In this document: positions 17,308-25,002 of the stretch, piece after piece
Layout: each line of letters opens with the position of its first letter
Position numbering within the stretch: position 1 is the stretch's first letter
Assembly (NCBI RefSeq): GCF_007558825.1
Contig: NZ_VLTK01000005.1
Coordinates: forward strand, 62,001 to 126,000
Source of the DNA: Brevibacterium aurantiacum
Lineage (GTDB): Bacteria > Actinomycetota > Actinomycetes > Actinomycetales > Brevibacteriaceae
Direction: 5' to 3'
Length of the DNA: 64,000 nucleotides
Made by a program: the position numbers and the translations under genes
The notes under the pieces: generated by a model
The model's database searches: none
What the model was told of the DNA's origin: nothing
Seen by the model: the letters and a program-made list of their open reading frames with translations, nothing else

Positions 17308-18159
17308 TCAGGCGTTCCAGAGTCCGTAGGTTGATGCCAGGGACGCAATCTTCTTCGCGCGGGCCAGGCGTGGCAGGTATGAGCCGTCGGTGATCTCGGA
17401 ACCGCCCTCGGCTGCCTCGAGCAGCTGGCGGGCCCAGTCGCGCTCGTCCTCGCTCGGGCTCATCGACTCGTTGAGCGTGACGACCTGATCGACGTTGAGC
17501 ACGAGCTTTCCGGTCATGCCCATCATGTGGGTCACCTCGGCGTCCGTGCGGACCTGTTCATCGCTGGCAACAGCTGCGGAGGGGCCGTCGATCGCACCGG
17601 GCAGTCCACCCATGCGCGAGGCGATGGTCAGTCGTGAGCGGGCATAGGCCAGTGCCATCGGATCGCCGGAGAAGCCGGTGTCCTTGCGGAAGTCATTCGT
17701 TCCGAAGGCAAGGCGGAATGTGCCCGGCGCCTCGGCGATCTTTGTCGCGTTCTCCACACCCATCGCAGATTCGAGCAGAGCGATGACCGGGAGTCCCGCC
17801 TTCGCGCGCATCGCAGTGTAGGAGACCTGCTCGGGACGTTCCGTCTCGGGCAGCATCACTCCGCGCAGGCCGGGGAGCATGGCGATGGAGGCAAGGTCGT
17901 CGTCCCAGAACTCAGAGTCCATCTTGTTGATCCGGACCCATGCGGACATGCCGCCTTCAAGAGCACGGACGACATTGTCGCGGGCGGCGAGCTTCTTGTC
18001 ATCGGAGACCGAGGCCTCGAGGTCGAAGATGACGGAATCCGATTCGGAGATCTGCGCCTCGGTGAAGATCTCCTCCTTGGCCGCGTTGACCAATAGCCAG
18101 GAGCGTGAGAGCTTGGCGGGAAGTGCGGCGGCTCGGGCGTTGCGGATCGTCTCTGTCAA
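17308..18159 (-). CDS. HpcH/HpaI aldolase / citrate lyase beta-like CoA-ester lyase
   Basis: A 283-residue TIM-barrel lyase of the CitE-like family, which cleaves or hydrolyses CoA thioesters such as citryl-, citramalyl- or malyl-CoA in a Mg2+-dependent way. Visible family segments are FDLEASVSDDKK, WVRINKMDSEFW, GVMLPETERPEQV, VIALLESAMGVENA and LAFGTNDFRKDTG. No citrate lyase alpha or gamma subunit is nearby, so it is an orphan CitE-like enzyme rather than part of citrate lyase. I choose TTG 18159, preceded by AGAGAAAG; an ATG at 18249 would add 30 residues unlike the family. Substrate unknown. Confidence 0.82.
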   Translation of the reverse strand: MTETIRNARAAALPAKLSRSWLLVNAAKEEIFTEAQISESDSVIFDLEASVSDDKKLAARDNVVRALEGGMSAWVRINKMDSEFWDDDLASIAMLPGLRGVMLPETERPEQVSYTAMRAKAGLPVIALLESAMGVENATKIAEAPGTFRLAFGTNDFRKDTGFSGDPMALAYARSRLTIASRMGGLPGAIDGPSAAVASDEQVRTDAEVTHMMGMTGKLVLNVDQVVTLNESMSPSEDERDWARQLLEAAEGGSEITDGSYLPRLARAKKIASLASTYGLWNA

Positions 18160-18337
18160 TGATCGACTTTCTCTGGGGGTTTCGGGGTGTTCCTCCCATC
18201 TTCGACGCTCGGGCCGCGAAATTGTAGTCGGGAACGAAGTTTGAGACATGAAATTGTGGATGACGGGATTCGCTGAACCCGGCAGTCGAAATGTGTCCGA
18301 ATAGTAGGACGACCAAGTTGCATGCTGAGATGAGTTC

Positions 18338-18350
18338 TAGTCTGAGACCA
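18338..18350 (+). promoter_or_regulatory. leuB -10 box at a leaderless start
   Basis: TAGTCT (18338-18343) is followed by six bases and then ATG 18350. No ribosome binding site is present, so transcription probably starts at the A of the start codon. Confidence 0.6.
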
Positions 18351-19387
18351 TGAAGTTCTCAATTGCAGTCATGCCCGGCGACGGTATCGGCAACGAGGTC
18401 GTCCCCGAAGGTCTCAAGGTCCTCAAGCGCGCCATCGAGGTGTCAGGCGAGCCCGTGGAACTCGATCTCACGGACTATGAGGTCGGTGCCAAGCGCTGGC
18501 ACGAAACCGGCGAGACACTCACGGACGACGAGTTGGAATCGCTGCGTTCCCACGATGCCATCTTCTTCGGCGCCTGCGGTGACCCGAGTGTGCCGTCGGG
18601 CGTGCTCGAGCGAGGTGTGATCCTCAAGATGCGCTTCGGCCTGAGCCACGCAGTCAACCTGCGTCCCTCGAAGCTCTTCGCCGGAGTCACCAGCCCGTTG
18701 GCCGACCCCGGCGAGATCGACTTCGTCGTCGTCCGCGAAGGCACCGAAGGCTCCTACACTGGAATGGGCGGCTCGGTGCGCACCGATACCCCCTATGAGG
18801 TCGCGACCGAGGTCTCGATCAACACCTGGTACGGCGTGGAGCGGGCAGTCCGCGATGCGTTCGAACGTGCGCAGGCCAGGAGCAAGAAGCTCACCTACGT
18901 CCACAAGCACAATGTCATGGTCCACGCGGGTCACCTATGGCGTCGCGTCGTCGAGAAGGTCGGCGCAGAGTACCCGGAGGTGACGTTCAACTACGAGCAC
19001 ACGGACGCGTGCACGATCTACATGGTCACCGACCCCGGCCGCTATGACGTGATCGTCACCGACAATCTCTTCGGTGACATCCTCACCGACCTCGCCGCGG
19101 CTGTCACCGGCGGCATCGGTCTGGCCGCATCGGGCAACCTCAATGTCGAAGGCACGGGACCGAGCCTGTTCGAGCCCATCCACGGATCGGCCCCGGACAT
19201 CGCCGGTCAGCAGATTGCCGATCCCACCGCCTCGATCCTCTCCGGTGCGCTCATGGCTTCGCACCTGGGGCTCGATGTCGTGGCGAAGTCGATCGAGACC
19301 GCTGTCGAAGCCGATCTGGCCGACCGCGACGGAACCAAGCGCTCCACCGCCGAGGTGGGCGACGCGATCGCTGCCCGCCTGAGCTGA
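18350..19387 (+). CDS. leuB: 3-isopropylmalate dehydrogenase
   Basis: Oxidative decarboxylation of 3-isopropylmalate with NAD+, third step of the leucine branch; cytoplasmic. The 345-residue protein shows [14 protein letters not shown] at the N-terminus, the substrate-binding Arg segment [19 protein letters not shown], the catalytic KHNVM segment (near residue 185), and the metal and NAD region [20 protein letters not shown] followed by [12 protein letters not shown]. It is separate from leuCD, 34 kb away in this window. Promoter and start suggest a leaderless transcript. A 16-bp perfect hairpin lies between it and ilvE. Confidence 0.95.
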   Translation: MKFSIAVMPGDGIGNEVVPEGLKVLKRAIEVSGEPVELDLTDYEVGAKRWHETGETLTDDELESLRSHDAIFFGACGDPSVPSGVLERGVILKMRFGLSHAVNLRPSKLFAGVTSPLADPGEIDFVVVREGTEGSYTGMGGSVRTDTPYEVATEVSINTWYGVERAVRDAFERAQARSKKLTYVHKHNVMVHAGHLWRRVVEKVGAEYPEVTFNYEHTDACTIYMVTDPGRYDVIVTDNLFGDILTDLAAAVTGGIGLAASGNLNVEGTGPSLFEPIHGSAPDIAGQQIADPTASILSGALMASHLGLDVVAKSIETAVEADLADRDGTKRSTAEVGDAIAARLS

Positions 19388-19458
19388 CGTGGCCTGCAGG
19401 GGCCGAGGTCGGGCACGACCACCTCGGCGAGGCGAGGGCCGACTGGACGATTCGTGAG

Positions 19459-19493
19459 CCATCACCCCGGTGCGACGCGCACCGGGGTGATGG
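19459..19493 (+). terminator. Hairpin between leuB and ilvE
   Basis: A perfect 16-bp stem (19459-19474 with 19478-19493) and 3-base loop, 71 bases after the leuB stop and 45 before the ilvE start. No T-run. Probably ends the leuB transcript. Confidence 0.65.
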
Positions 19494-19538
19494 ACTACCC
19501 TGACAGTGTCACTCATCACAAATGAGAAAAGAGTTCTT

Positions 19539-20630
19539 ATGACCAAGTTTGCCGTTCTCAAGAATGTCCAGCCGCAACCCGAGCTGGTGCGAGAGAACAT
19601 CAAGAAGGACCCCGGATTCGGGCTCTACTTCACCGACCACATGGCCCATGTCAGGTACACCCTTGACGATGGTTGGCACGCTCACGAAGTGAAGCCGTAC
19701 GGCCCGCTGGTGCTCGATCCTGCGGCTGCAGTGTTCCACTACGCGCAGGAGATCTTCGAAGGCATGAAGGTCTACCGCCACGCAGACGGCTCCGTCTGGA
19801 CCTTCCGTCCCGAGCGCAACGCTGCGCGCATCAACAAGTCCGCCGAGCGTCTTGCGCTGCCGCAGATCTCGGAATCCGACTTCATCGAATCGATCAAGGC
19901 ACTGGTCTCACTCGATCAGCAGTGGGTTCCCACCCCTGAATCCGAAGCCGACGAGTCGAGCCTGTACCTGCGCCCATTCATGATCGCCACCGAACGGTTT
20001 CTGGGCGTGCGCTCCAGCCATGAGGTTGACTACTACGTCATCGCCAGCCCCGCCGGACCGTACTTCTCCGGCGGCATCAAACCTGTTTCGATCTGGCTGT
20101 CGCAGAACTTCAACCGCGCCGGCGCCGGCGGCACCGGATTCGCCAAGTGCGGCGGCAACTACGCTGGCTCGCTGGCAGCGCAGAACGAAGCTGCAGCCCA
20201 GGGTTGCCAGCAGGTCCTGTTCACCGATGCGGCAGAGAACAAATACGTCGATGAGCTCGGCGGAATGAACCTCATGCTCGTGACCAAGGACGGCCGCCTG
20301 CTCACTCCGGAGCTCGGTGACTCCATCCTCGACGGTGTCACTCGCCGGTCCCTGCTCGACCTCGCCCCGCAGTTGGGCCTGCAGCCGGAAGAGCGCAAGA
20401 TCTCCGTCGATGAATGGCGTGAGGGAGCTGCCAATGGCAACATCGTCGAAGCCTTCGCCTGTGGCACCGCCGCAGTCGTGACTCCGATCGGCCGTGTCAT
20501 CGGCAGCGAATTCACGATCGACCACGGTGAAGAGCCTGGTGAGAAGACCATGGAGTTCCGTAAGACTCTGCTCGACATCCAGTACGGTCGCGCCGAGGAT
20601 AAGAACAACTGGATGGTTCGTCTGGCCTGA
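19539..20630 (+). CDS. ilvE: Branched-chain amino acid aminotransferase
   Basis: PLP-dependent transamination between glutamate and the branched-chain 2-oxo acids, the last step for valine, leucine and isoleucine. The 363-residue enzyme matches the larger BCAT type of actinobacteria: FGLYFTDHM, FHYAQEIFEGMKVYRH, FMIATERFLGV, the PLP-lysine region FAKCGGNYAGSLAAQNEA, and EAFACGTAAVVTPIG. ATG 19539 has AAAAGAG about 8 bases upstream; a GTG at 19506 would extend the protein by 11 residues without family support. The 3' flank is a long stretch of decayed GAGGCT/TGAGGGC repeats. Confidence 0.95.
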   Translation: MTKFAVLKNVQPQPELVRENIKKDPGFGLYFTDHMAHVRYTLDDGWHAHEVKPYGPLVLDPAAAVFHYAQEIFEGMKVYRHADGSVWTFRPERNAARINKSAERLALPQISESDFIESIKALVSLDQQWVPTPESEADESSLYLRPFMIATERFLGVRSSHEVDYYVIASPAGPYFSGGIKPVSIWLSQNFNRAGAGGTGFAKCGGNYAGSLAAQNEAAAQGCQQVLFTDAAENKYVDELGGMNLMLVTKDGRLLTPELGDSILDGVTRRSLLDLAPQLGLQPEERKISVDEWREGAANGNIVEAFACGTAAVVTPIGRVIGSEFTIDHGEEPGEKTMEFRKTLLDIQYGRAEDKNNWMVRLA

Positions 20631-20636
20631 AGTCTG

Positions 20637-20948
20637 GGTTCGAGGCTCGAGGCTCGAGGGCTGAGGACTTGAGTGTTGAGGCCTGAGGGCTGAGGGCTGC
20701 TCAGACATGGCGGCTCAGGACGCCCCGCATTGAGAGGGTCGGGTGCTGCGATTTCGATCGCTGCGCCTGACCCTCTTGAGTTGCGCCCGATCTTCTTGAG
20801 CACCACCTGACGTTTTCTTTAGCTGCACCCCGTCCTTGTGATGTATCAGCGACGAACTGCATCAACGACGCTGCACCCCAAAGAGTGAAGACGATTCCCA
20901 CCGCAGTGCCGAGGACAGTTGAGACCGCAGTGCTGAGGACAGTTGAGA
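20637..20948 (+). repeat. Repeat-rich 478-bp gap between ilvE and the MFS gene
   Basis: Bases 20637-20699 are a decayed repeat of GAGGCTC and TGAGGGC units. Bases 20901-20924 and 20925-20948 are a 24-bp tandem pair differing at one base (core CCGCAGTGCTGAGGACAGTT). I see no convincing gene in 20631-21108. A 111-codon minus-strand ORF (20701-21036) contains the duplication as STVLSTAVSTVLGTAV but lacks other support. Confidence 0.7.
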
Positions 20949-21108
20949 TCGGGATGATCCAGAGAAACGAACCTGGCGCAGGTGGGAGCAGCCGCGCGAT
21001 CCCAGCCACAGGGCCGTGCCGGCGAAGAAGGGACATCGCCTGGATCGAAGCGCAGACAAGATTTGGAGAATTTTACTCACAAATGCGTTAAAGAGGTATT
21101 GTGGCCTC

Positions 21109-22644
21109 GTGTCTACTGCAACCTCGGCGTCCACGCCGACCGCCTCCGAAGTCGTCGCCAACCTTCCGTGGCGGTGGCGAACCCAAGGTGCCATCTTCAT
21201 CATCGGCGGCCTCGGGTTCATGTTCGATGCTTGGGACGTCGCCCTCAATGGGTTCCTCATCCCACTGCTCAGCGACTACTGGAGCCTGAGCGTAGGCCAG
21301 GCCGCCTGGATCGCTACGGCCAATCTCATCGGCATGGCGTTGGGCGCCTTCATCTGGGGTGGCATCGCTGACGTGATCGGTCGCAAGAAGGCCTTCACGC
21401 TCACACTCCTCGTGTTTTCGATCTTCACCGTCGCTGGCGCCTTCTCTCCAGCGTTCAGCTGGTTCATCCTCTTCCGCTTCCTCGCTGGATTCGGGCTCGG
21501 CGGATGCATCCCCGTCGACTATGCACTCGTCGGGGAATTCACCCCCAAGAAGCACCGTGGTCGAGTCCTGACGGCAATGGACGGTTGGTGGCCGATCGGC
21601 GCATCGCTGTGCGCCTTCGTCTCTGCAATGCTGCTGGACGTGGGGGATTGGCGACTCATCATGCTCGTCATGATCGTGCCCGCGCTGCTGACGGTGGCCG
21701 TGCGTTTCGGAATTCCCGAATCTCCCCTCTACCTTGCTTCCGTCGGACGATACGCCGAAGCCGACGCCATCATCTCCCGGCTCGTTGAGCGCACCGGCGC
21801 GGAGGTGACGACTTGGACCCACGATGTCCCCATCGTGAGTACGACCGACACTTCTGGTGCCAGCGGCACGACCGACACTTCCGGTGCCGCCGGCACGGGC
21901 GACGCAGCCGGCACGACCGCAGTCCGGACCGCCGGCACGGGCGACGTCACCGGCCCGGCCCAGGTGCCGGTGAAGACGTCGGACTCGGCAGGAACGGTGA
22001 CTTCCGTCAACAAACAGCTTCGTGCAGCCAGCGGCCAGCTGGTCCAGCTCTGGCAGTACTCGGCGAAGACGACTCTCGTCTCGTGGTCGCTGTTCGTGTC
22101 CGTTCTCCTTGTCTACTACGCGGCACTGACGTGGCTGCCGGGCATCCTGAAGAAGCAGGGCTTGGGCGATCAGGCAGCATTCATGGTCACCGGATCGATG
22201 ACCGCGGTGGGCATCCTCGGCGTCATCGTCTCGGCTCTGATCGTCGAACGCGTGGGTCGAAAATGGGTGCTCGGAGCGACCTCGATCGTCTCCGCCCTCC
22301 TGTTGGTCGGCGCTGCAGTGTTCATCGAGGCCTCGGGTTCAGAGCTGACCTTCGCCGCCAAGGCCAGCATCATCGGATTCGGGTTCGTCGTGCAGATCGC
22401 GATTCCCACTCTCTACACCTACGTGTCGGAGTTGTACCCGACACGTCTGCGAGGTTCAGGCTTCGGCTGGGCATCTGCGGCCTCACGCATTGCAACCGGT
22501 ATTGCTCCGCTGGTCTTCGGTGCGTTCATGTGGCCAGTCCTCGGACTGACAATGACCTTCACGCTCACGGGACTGCTCGTGATCGTGGCGGTGGTGCTGA
22601 TGGGTCTGCTTGCGCGTGAGACCACGGGCGAAGCGCTCGGTTGA
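21109..22644 (+). CDS. MFS transporter (metabolite:H+ symporter type)
   Basis: A 12-segment major facilitator carrier of 511 residues, inner membrane. The loop motif GGIADVIGRKKAF between segments 2 and 3 and FLAGFGLGGCIPVDYALVGEF around segment 4 fit the sugar/aromatic-acid metabolite:H+ branch. The central cytoplasmic loop carries an unusual Thr/Gly/Ala-rich insert of about 60 residues (about 242-303) built from a 27-bp DNA repeat (TTDTSGA units). The start is GTG 21109: TATTGT lies six bases upstream and there is no ribosome binding site, implying a leaderless mRNA. Substrate cannot be told; no catabolic genes adjoin it. Confidence 0.85.
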   Translation: MSTATSASTPTASEVVANLPWRWRTQGAIFIIGGLGFMFDAWDVALNGFLIPLLSDYWSLSVGQAAWIATANLIGMALGAFIWGGIADVIGRKKAFTLTLLVFSIFTVAGAFSPAFSWFILFRFLAGFGLGGCIPVDYALVGEFTPKKHRGRVLTAMDGWWPIGASLCAFVSAMLLDVGDWRLIMLVMIVPALLTVAVRFGIPESPLYLASVGRYAEADAIISRLVERTGAEVTTWTHDVPIVSTTDTSGASGTTDTSGAAGTGDAAGTTAVRTAGTGDVTGPAQVPVKTSDSAGTVTSVNKQLRAASGQLVQLWQYSAKTTLVSWSLFVSVLLVYYAALTWLPGILKKQGLGDQAAFMVTGSMTAVGILGVIVSALIVERVGRKWVLGATSIVSALLLVGAAVFIEASGSELTFAAKASIIGFGFVVQIAIPTLYTYVSELYPTRLRGSGFGWASAASRIATGIAPLVFGAFMWPVLGLTMTFTLTGLLVIVAVVLMGLLARETTGEALG

Positions 22645-22729
22645 GGTTCCAGTTGCTTAGCTTCACCTCTGACCTGGGCTGACACTGATCGAAAATCTCG
22701 TGTCAGGACCGACCGCTACTGTCATTGAT

Positions 22730-24208
22730 ATGGAAGCGGAGTCGGTTTCAGACGTGATCACCGAAATTCATCGGTGGCATGAAGTGCTGTCCGATCTGCC
22801 TCCCGCGCAGACGGAGGACGAAGCGATCGACAGAATCACTGCGCTGGAAGAACTGACCTCAGCGAGTGCGGCAGCTCAGGCCAGAGAGACGCTGACATTC
22901 GACATGCACCGTCGGAATCGCGAAGCCGAAGAAGGCATGTCGAGCCGCACGCAGGGCAAGGGCCTCGGTGCCGAGATCGGTTTGGCTCGGAAGGTGTCGC
23001 GGGCCAGAGGCAGCAGACTGCTCGGCTTCGCCCGATCCTTGTTGCTGGATCTGCCGAAGACCTATGCCTCATTGAAGAGCGGAGCCATTTCGGAGGAGAA
23101 GGCGCGAGTTGTTGTGAAGGAGACCGATTGGCTTCCCAGAGACAAGCGTCACCAGGTCGATGACCGGGTGGCCGACCGCCTCGCCGAGGTGGGTGTCGGT
23201 CGACTCGGCAACGAGGTTCGCGCTCTGGCTCAGCAGCTCGACCAGAAAGCAGCCGTCGAACACCTCGACAGATGTGTGGAAGAACGTGCCGTCACTGTGC
23301 GTCCTGCACCAGGAAACATGGCCTATCTGACAGCGCTCCTGCCCCTGTCGCAGGCTGTGGCAGCGTATACCAGCCTGTCGAAATCGGCACAGTCCATCGT
23401 CGGGACAGGACAATCCGAAGGGCGAACTCAAGGACAGGTCATGGCCGATCTCTTGGTCGAGAGAACAACGGGCCAAGACAGCGCTGAGGCTATTCCTACC
23501 GAAGTCCACGTGGTGATGAATGAAAACAGCCTCTTCGACCCGGGCGAGACTCCAGCATGGTTTCCCGGCTTCGGCCCGATTCCGGCAAAGACGGCACGCG
23601 ACTTCATCGCTCAGAACGAAGCCTCAGTCTTCATCCGCAGGTTGTACACGCGTCCGTCCGACGGACAGCTGGTCCGAATGGACTCGAAGCGACGTGAATT
23701 CTCCGGACTGCTACGACGCATGGTGGTGATCCGCGATGACGTCTGCCGATCACCGTGGTGCGATGCCCAGATCAAACACGCAGACCACTCCCAGGCATTC
23801 GCCGCTGGTGGTGAGACCGACTGGGACAATGCATCGGGACTCTGCGCTGCCTGCAACCTCCTCAAGGAGCTGCCAGGTTGGCGACACGAGGCCACAGCAG
23901 AAGAGCTGGTCGTACGAACTCCCACAGGGCACAGGTATCAGATCGGCACCAGACCGCTCGGGACCCCGACGACGAATTCCAGTGAGCTACCTCGCTCCAA
24001 CCTCGCCAACGACCAGACGTGTGATGAAGCCAGCACACCCAACACCTTCACAGTGAGGATTCCTCCATTTCGAAAGGTCGAAGCGCCGAGGCTTGAGGGA
24101 AGATTCGAATCCCTCAAGGTAGATATGTGGCACCGTCGTGAAGAGCCGCCGAGCGAGGTGGAGATGTGCCTTGTCGGACAACTAGCCGAATTCGCCTCTG
24201 CACTCTGA
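22730..24208 (+). CDS. DUF222 / HNH endonuclease domain protein
   Basis: A 492-residue protein of the actinobacterial 13E12-type family: N-terminal DUF222 region (about residues 25-320) and an HNH nuclease module, CRSPWCDAQIKHADHSQAF followed by NASGLCAACNLLKELPGW, near residues 340-385. Such genes occur in many copies per genome in actinobacteria; function is unclear, and a link to mobile or defence elements is only suspected. I start at ATG 22730 because TACTGT lies 7 bases before it; a GTG at 22700 is possible. A 19-bp triplicate follows 13 bases after the stop. Codon use looks less GC-rich than neighbours. Confidence 0.85.
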   Translation: MEAESVSDVITEIHRWHEVLSDLPPAQTEDEAIDRITALEELTSASAAAQARETLTFDMHRRNREAEEGMSSRTQGKGLGAEIGLARKVSRARGSRLLGFARSLLLDLPKTYASLKSGAISEEKARVVVKETDWLPRDKRHQVDDRVADRLAEVGVGRLGNEVRALAQQLDQKAAVEHLDRCVEERAVTVRPAPGNMAYLTALLPLSQAVAAYTSLSKSAQSIVGTGQSEGRTQGQVMADLLVERTTGQDSAEAIPTEVHVVMNENSLFDPGETPAWFPGFGPIPAKTARDFIAQNEASVFIRRLYTRPSDGQLVRMDSKRREFSGLLRRMVVIRDDVCRSPWCDAQIKHADHSQAFAAGGETDWDNASGLCAACNLLKELPGWRHEATAEELVVRTPTGHRYQIGTRPLGTPTTNSSELPRSNLANDQTCDEASTPNTFTVRIPPFRKVEAPRLEGRFESLKVDMWHRREEPPSEVEMCLVGQLAEFASAL

Positions 24209-24220
24209 TTCACCTGGCAC

Positions 24221-24277
24221 AGCACCATGTCCCGGGCAGAGCATCATGTCCTTGGCAGAGCATCATGTCCTTGGCCG
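24221..24277 (+). repeat. 19-bp tandem repeat x3 after the HNH gene
   Basis: AGCATCATGTCCTTGGCAG at 24240-24258, with near-identical copies at 24221-24239 and 24259-24277. Begins 13 bases after the stop codon. Confidence 0.85.
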
Positions 24278-24337
24278 CCCAGCGAGAATTCCCTCTGAGT
24301 TCAACTGCGCGACTGCCGACGTGGCTAGGCTGGGAGC

Positions 24338-24976
24338 ATGGACGAATATGCCGAGCGTGAAGTTCTTGGAACTTCACCTGCAGAGCTCAACGTCGAACTC
24401 GTGTGGGGCGTGCCAGGCGGGCTGGGCCAAAGCTGGGAACCCGTCGGCTCCGCAGCCGGAATCCCGGGAATGTTGCCTCCTCCCCACGAGGTCGAAGAAC
24501 TCTACGCAATGGCGGCAGCCGAACCTCCTTTGAGCGAAGATCCGAAGCACGCGGCACTGTTCGGGAGCCTCTACGACCTCTCGGTCCGAAACGGTCAGGT
24601 CCTCGTCGTGGCAGGGCGATCCGACGGCCGCTTAAGATCGATCGCCTACGGTCATTTCTGGTCGTGGCTGGAACAGGACTACGACTGGGCACATGAGCTC
24701 CGATCGACTCTCGGAGACGCCGCTTCGACGATCGATTGGTCGTTCGCGCTCAACCTGTTGGCACGTGACCCTCAGCTGCGCAGTTCTGGTCTCGGACGGG
24801 CCACTCTGCAGACGTGGCTGGCCGGAATCAGCGGATACAGCTGCTGGCTGCAGACAAGTGACATCGACAGCCCCGCCCGCCGACTCTATGAGAGCCTCGG
24901 CTTCTTCACGCTCGGTTATGGGCCGCAGGCACCCAACGGCAAACCGGGGCTGGTGATGTTCAGACCAGCAGCCTGA
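24338..24976 (+). CDS. GNAT-family N-acetyltransferase
   Basis: A 212-residue acetyltransferase; the C-terminal half carries the fold: LNLLARDPQLRSSGLGRAT holds the pyrophosphate-binding loop (RSSGLG, near residues 149-154) and PARRLYESLGF is the usual last helix motif. The N-terminal 80 residues are not recognised. TAGGCT six bases before ATG 24338 suggests a leaderless transcript. The stop lies 26 bases before the prolyl oligopeptidase start, which has its own TANNNT box. Substrate unknown. Confidence 0.8.
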   Translation: MDEYAEREVLGTSPAELNVELVWGVPGGLGQSWEPVGSAAGIPGMLPPPHEVEELYAMAAAEPPLSEDPKHAALFGSLYDLSVRNGQVLVVAGRSDGRLRSIAYGHFWSWLEQDYDWAHELRSTLGDAASTIDWSFALNLLARDPQLRSSGLGRATLQTWLAGISGYSCWLQTSDIDSPARRLYESLGFFTLGYGPQAPNGKPGLVMFRPAA

Positions 24977-25002
24977 GCCGGACCGTTCACTAGGATGGTG
25001 GC

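Noticed and set aside
16539-17348. PAP2 start at ATG 17348
   Set aside because: Would overlap the upstream gene by 41 bases and add 17 polar residues before the first membrane segment; ATG 17297 fits better, though neither has a strong ribosome binding site.
20701-21036. 111-codon minus-strand ORF with a hydrophobic stretch
   Set aside because: Its hydrophobic part comes from the 24-bp duplication, it has no family resemblance, and it fills a repeat-rich gap; kept as non-coding.
22730-24208. HNH gene as a mobile element or homing endonuclease
   Set aside because: DUF222/HNH genes are common chromosomal families in actinobacteria; no insertion boundaries, intron or target duplication are visible.
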